Below are positions 61,064 to 64,000 of a stretch of 64,000 nt of DNA, piece by piece (within the stretch, counting starts at the first letter, position 1; each line of letters opens with the position of its first letter). Source of the DNA: Sinomicrobium weinanense (GTDB lineage Bacteria > Bacteroidota > Bacteroidia > Flavobacteriales > Flavobacteriaceae). The stretch is taken from positions 1,116,001 through 1,180,000 of the forward strand of contig NZ_JAHKRR010000001.1 in assembly GCF_018863395.1 (NCBI RefSeq), read 5' to 3'. A program made the position numbers and the translations under genes. The notes beneath the pieces are model-generated. The model made no database searches and was not told the origin of the DNA. It saw nothing but the letters and a program-made list of their open reading frames with translations.

Positions 61064-61397
61064 GTGGGGAACACCCCCCTGCCCCCCTCAAGGGGGGGAG
61101 TTCTATATTTTTTTAAAGAGCGTTATAGTTCCCCTATCGAGGCGGGCAGAAAGGAGTAAAACGTAACGAAATACTCAAAACCTTAAACCCTGAACCTTCC
61201 CTTCGACTCTGCTCAGGGACCAAACTTTGAACTTTGAACCTTGAACTTTAGACCTGTTAATATCTCAATTTTACTTAAATTCGCAACATAGACCTTTGGG
61301 AGTATGCAGACAAGGTACAGCAATGTATACAGGATGAAGGACAATACCCGCTCAACTCCCGAACTGTACGGCAAAAACACACTAAAAACAGAATAAA
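61064..61397. repeat. Intergenic region with palindrome copy 2 and dispersed repeats
   Basis: The left arm at about 61066-61101 (GGGGAACACCCCCCTGCC, then CCCTCAAGGGGGGG) matches copy 1 at 50774-50804, and the loop core TTTTTTTAAAGAGCG also matches. The right arm at about 61128-61153 is decayed (GTTCCCCTATCGAGGCGGGC). Then 61170-61260 carries CTGAACCTTCCCTTCGACTC, TGCTCAGGGACC and TTGAACTTTGAACCTTG. The gap separates the HEAT-like gene from the thiolase gene. Confidence 0.7.
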
Positions 61398-62573
61398 ATG
61401 TCAAGAAAAGTAGTAATAGTCGCAGCAGCAAGGACTCCGATAGGGAGTTTTATGGGAGCCCTGTCCGGCGTCCCTGCCCCGAAACTGGGAGCTGTGGCCA
61501 TAAAAAGTGCTCTCGAAAAAGCAAATGTATCCCCTACCCTGGTAGACGAAGTACTTATGGGCAATGTGGTACAAGCCGGAGAAGGCCAGGCCCCGGCCAG
61601 GCAGGCGGCAATTTATGCCGGAATACCGGATACCGTGCCCTGCACAACCGTGAACAAGGTATGTGCCAGTGGTATGAAAGCCGTTATGCAGGGCGCACAG
61701 GCCATAGCCCTCGGCGATGCAGATATTGTGGTAGCCGGAGGAATGGAAAATATGAGCTCTATTCCACATTACGTACATATGCGCAAGGGACTGAAATTCG
61801 GCCCGGCATCATTAGAAGACGGTATGCAGAAAGACGGCCTTGTGGACGCCTACGACCACAATGCCATGGGTGTATGCGGAGACCTCTGTGCCACGGAATA
61901 TGGTTTTTCGAGAGAAGACCAGGACAATTTTGCGATTCAGTCCTACCAGCGGTCCGCCAAAGCGTGGGAAGAAGGTAAATTTTCCGAGGAAGTGGTCCCG
62001 GTGGAAGTACCACAACGAAAAGGAGATCCTGTTCTGGTAAAAGAAGACGAAGAATATAAAAATGTTATCCTCGATAAAATACCTTCCCTGCGTCCTGCGT
62101 TCTCTAAAGACGGTACGGTAACCGCTGCCAACGCCTCAACCATAAACGACGGTGCCGCAGCCTTTGTATTGATGAGTGAAGAAAAAGCAACAGCACTGGG
62201 GCTTAAACCCCTGGCTACCATTAAGGGATATGCCGATGCTGCCCAGGAGCCGAAATGGTTTACCACCGCCCCGGCCAAAGCACTTCCCAAAGCTCTTGAA
62301 AAAGCAGGAATAGCCCTGGAAGATGTTGACTTTTTTGAGTTTAACGAAGCCTTTTCCGTAGTGGGACTGGCCAATATGAAAATACTCGGACTGTCGGACG
62401 ATAAAGTCAATGTTAACGGCGGAGCTGTTTCTCTCGGCCATCCCCTGGGATGTTCCGGGGCCCGTATCCTGGTGACGCTGATCCATGTCCTGAAACAAAA
62501 CAACGCAAAAACAGGTGCCGCTGCCATATGTAACGGCGGAGGCGGAGCTTCGGCCATCATTGTTGAAAGATAG
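61398..62573 (+). CDS. Acetyl-CoA C-acyltransferase (thiolase)
   Basis: 391 residues, full length for the degradative/biosynthetic thiolase family. N-terminal AARTPIGSFMGALSGVPAPKLG, nucleophile Cys89 in NKVCASGMKAVMQGAQ, NEAFSVVG (His/Asn region), GGAVSLGHPLGCSGARILVTL (catalytic His and Cys) and the C-terminal CNGGGGASA. It condenses or cleaves acetyl-CoA/acetoacetyl-CoA in fatty-acid or ketone metabolism. It is the only such gene here, so the direction of use is not decided. Confidence 0.97.
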   Translation: MSRKVVIVAAARTPIGSFMGALSGVPAPKLGAVAIKSALEKANVSPTLVDEVLMGNVVQAGEGQAPARQAAIYAGIPDTVPCTTVNKVCASGMKAVMQGAQAIALGDADIVVAGGMENMSSIPHYVHMRKGLKFGPASLEDGMQKDGLVDAYDHNAMGVCGDLCATEYGFSREDQDNFAIQSYQRSAKAWEEGKFSEEVVPVEVPQRKGDPVLVKEDEEYKNVILDKIPSLRPAFSKDGTVTAANASTINDGAAAFVLMSEEKATALGLKPLATIKGYADAAQEPKWFTTAPAKALPKALEKAGIALEDVDFFEFNEAFSVVGLANMKILGLSDDKVNVNGGAVSLGHPLGCSGARILVTLIHVLKQNNAKTGAAAICNGGGGASAIIVER

Positions 62574-62692
62574 TAAATTAGTTTTGGAGTCTTGGAGTCC
62601 TGGAGTTTATTAGTATAAACAGCCACAAAATAAGAACTCCCCAAGTCCGGGACTCCAAAACTAAAAAACTAAAAAAACTGACGATAAAATAA
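62574..62692. repeat. Inverted repeat between thiolase and NlpC/P60 genes
   Basis: A perfect 14-bp pair TTAGTTTTGGAGTC (62578-62591) / GACTCCAAAACTAA (62651-62664). The inner pieces TTGGAGTCCTGGAGT and ACTCCCCAAGTCCGGG nearly pair as well. It may act as a transcript end for the thiolase gene. Confidence 0.7.
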
Positions 62693-63442
62693 ATGCAATA
62701 CGGAATTTGTAACCTTAGTATCGTTCCTTTACGATCTCATCCTTCCGACACGGCCGAACTTACCTCTCAGGTCTTGTACGGCGAACATTTTAAAGTACTA
62801 GAACAACAAAAATACTGGAGCAGAATCCGTCTGGCATTCGACAGGCACGAAGGGTGGATAGACAACAAACAATTCCTGAAAATAGAAGAAGAAACGTATA
62901 AAAATATGGACAAAGACGCCCCGGGGCTGTCTTCTGACATGGTGGAATTTATCACAGACCACAACGGGCAGCTTATGCCCGTTTCCATAGGGTCGCATGT
63001 AAGCACTTCTTCTTTTTTTTCACATCAGTTCGAAGGCCGGGTGCAATCCGGAAAACAAGCCAAGGAAAACCTGGTCGATACTGCTTTCCTGTTTCTGAAC
63101 TCCCCACACCAGCACGGCGGAAAAACTCCATTTGGCATCGATGCCGCAGGACTGGCACAAATGGTCTATAAGTTAAACGGATATTCCCTGTTAAGAGAAG
63201 CCGCACAACAGGCTACACAGGGAGAACCCCTGAGCTTTATCGAAGAATCGGAACCGGGCGACCTGGCGTTTTTCGACGATGACGAAGGCAATATCGTACA
63301 TGTTGGGATCATCATGGAAGACAACTATATTATCCACGCCTACGGCAAGGTCCGCATTGACCGTATCGACCACACAGGCATTTTTAACACAGATGCCCGA
63401 AGGCATACACACAAGCTCCGGGTTATTAAAAAGATCATTTGA
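62693..63442 (+). CDS. NlpC/P60-family protein with the catalytic Cys replaced by Ala
   Basis: 249 residues with no signal peptide. An N-terminal SH3-like domain (GICNLSIVPLRSHPSDTAELTSQVLYGE) is followed by a C40/NlpC-P60 fold. The active-site motif, normally GxDCSG, reads FGIDAAGLAQMV: codons GAT GCC GCA put Ala151 where the nucleophile Cys should be, and the preceding YxWGG is HQHGG. The His side remains (NIVHVGIIMEDNYIIHAYG, His203 and His215). It looks like a non-catalytic cell-wall-binding relative or a recently inactivated enzyme. The frame is intact, so it is not an obvious pseudogene. Confidence 0.9.
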   Translation: MQYGICNLSIVPLRSHPSDTAELTSQVLYGEHFKVLEQQKYWSRIRLAFDRHEGWIDNKQFLKIEEETYKNMDKDAPGLSSDMVEFITDHNGQLMPVSIGSHVSTSSFFSHQFEGRVQSGKQAKENLVDTAFLFLNSPHQHGGKTPFGIDAAGLAQMVYKLNGYSLLREAAQQATQGEPLSFIEESEPGDLAFFDDDEGNIVHVGIIMEDNYIIHAYGKVRIDRIDHTGIFNTDARRHTHKLRVIKKII

Positions 63443-63617
63443 CAACACATTTCAAACGCATAAACAACTGTCAGGTCGAGCGCAGTCGAGACCTCTTTTA
63501 GAGACCATTCGGGCTAAAATCCCTCGACTACGCTCGGGGTGACAGAAATGTCATTGCCAATTTATGCAGTTGCATAGATGTCACTTCTACTAATTAGGTG
63601 TTGAGATTTAGCGTTTG
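63443..63617. repeat. Inverted dispersed repeat downstream of NlpC/P60 gene
   Basis: The left arm 63468-63490 (CTGTCAGGTCGAGCGCAG, then TCGAG) and right arm 63523-63545 (CTCGACTACGCTCGGGGTGAC, then AG) are near-perfect reverse complements. This is the fullest copy of the window-wide CTCGACTACGCTC repeat family, and lies between convergent genes. Confidence 0.75.
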
Positions 63618-64000
63618 TTACTCCCTAATTAGCTTTTTATACTTAATCCGTTTCGGTGTTACATCAGTACCGAGGCGTTTTCGTTTGTTCTCCTCGTAAT
63701 CGGAAAAACCACCTTCGAAAAAGTACACTTCCGAATTGCCTTCAAAGGCGAGGATATGTGTACAGATACGATCCAGGAACCAACGGTCGTGCGAGATGAC
63801 CACGGCACACCCTGCAAAGTTTTCGAGGCCTTCCTCGAGTGCTCTCAGCGTATTTACGTCGAGGTCGTTCGTGGGTTCGTCCAGGAGCAATACGTTCCCT
63901 TCTTCCTTGAGGGTCATGGCCAGGTGGAGCCTGTTCCGCTCTCCTCCGGACAAGGCCTCTACTTTTTTGTTCTGCTCACTTCCCGAAAAGTTAAAACGGC
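63618..64000 (-). CDS. ettA: Energy-dependent translational throttle protein EttA, 3' end
   Basis: The frame is open to the window edge, so the first about 430 residues are outside. The visible 127 residues show the second ABC domain: FSGSEQNKK, signature [15 protein letters not shown], Walker [14 protein letters not shown]-loop [12 protein letters not shown], and the EttA C-terminus [16 protein letters not shown]...[16 protein letters not shown] protein that binds the ribosomal E site and links translation to ATP/ADP ratio. Confidence 0.95.
   Translation of the reverse strand, partial: RFNFSGSEQNKKVEALSGGERNRLHLAMTLKEEGNVLLLDEPTNDLDVNTLRALEEGLENFAGCAVVISHDRWFLDRICTHILAFEGNSEVYFFEGGFSDYEENKRKRLGTDVTPKRIKYKKLIRE

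Noticed and set aside
61066-61153. Possible CRISPR-like repeat because of the repeated C/G blocks
   Set aside because: There is one decayed inverted repeat, no spacer-repeat periodicity and no cas gene.

Overview
The window reads as chromosomal DNA of a member of the Bacteroidota, most likely family Flavobacteriaceae. Supporting signs are TonB-dependent receptors with carboxypeptidase-regulatory N-termini, an ECF sigma/FecR/TonB receptor chain with an STN domain, many SPII lipoproteins, the near absence of Shine-Dalgarno sequences, and -7 boxes of the form TAnnTTTG. The genus cannot be fixed from the sequence alone. No rRNA, tRNA, CRISPR array, prophage or intact insertion sequence was recognised. 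Gene density is high, and the gaps are filled with many short imperfect palindromes.

Layout. 1-229: start of a membrane protein cut by the window edge. 0.6-4.9 kb: a probable metal-uptake operon (small Cys/His protein, TonB receptor, two His-rich DUF4625-type lipoproteins). 4.9-12.2 kb: a polysaccharide-degradation cluster without SusC/SusD (AraC regulator, GH95-like/DUF5703-type enzyme, Tat-exported SGNH hydrolase, GH88, GH105). 12.6-15 kb: Lon. 15.3-18.6 kb: small exported protein, an ABM-DinB fusion divergent from a CGNR zinc-finger regulator, and a membrane class III cyclase. 18.7-26.4 kb: a trans-envelope signalling locus (ECF sigma, FecR, STN-type TonB receptor, beta-helix lipoprotein, lipoprotein). 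26.7-31.7 kb: an SOS-type mutagenesis cassette (DnaE2-like polymerase, Y-family polymerase, self-cleaving HTH-S24 repressor) with three matching palindromic operators in the divergent promoter region. 31.8-33.4 kb: an AT-richer Crp-like regulator plus methyltransferase pair between inverted repeats.

33.5-38.9 kb: FUSC membrane protein, lipoprotein and a TPR histidine kinase. 39.2-49.3 kb: hisS, a small cytosolic protein, an Oar-like TonB receptor, the rpsF-rpsR-rplI operon with a terminator, a LytTR response regulator and priA. 49.3-55.7 kb: DUF2147 protein, YihY, nadC, rlmH, rdgB, PAP2 phosphatase, a divergent ClpP paralogue, and an ECF sigma factor overlapping a small basic partner. 56-64 kb: DEAD-box helicase, exported CarboxypepD_reg protein, trmH, a sirtuin lacking the zinc cysteines, a HEAT-like protein, thiolase, an NlpC/P60 protein whose catalytic Cys is Ala, and the 3' end of ettA.

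The most interesting unit is the HTH-S24/Pol IV/DnaE2 cassette. The repressor keeps its Ala-Gly cleavage site and Ser-Lys dyad, three GGAATTTTTCC palindromes lie on the two divergent promoters, and the repressor mRNA appears to be leaderless. Next come the loss of the catalytic Cys in the NlpC/P60 protein, the His-rich metal operon, and two copies of a very strong C/G palindrome.
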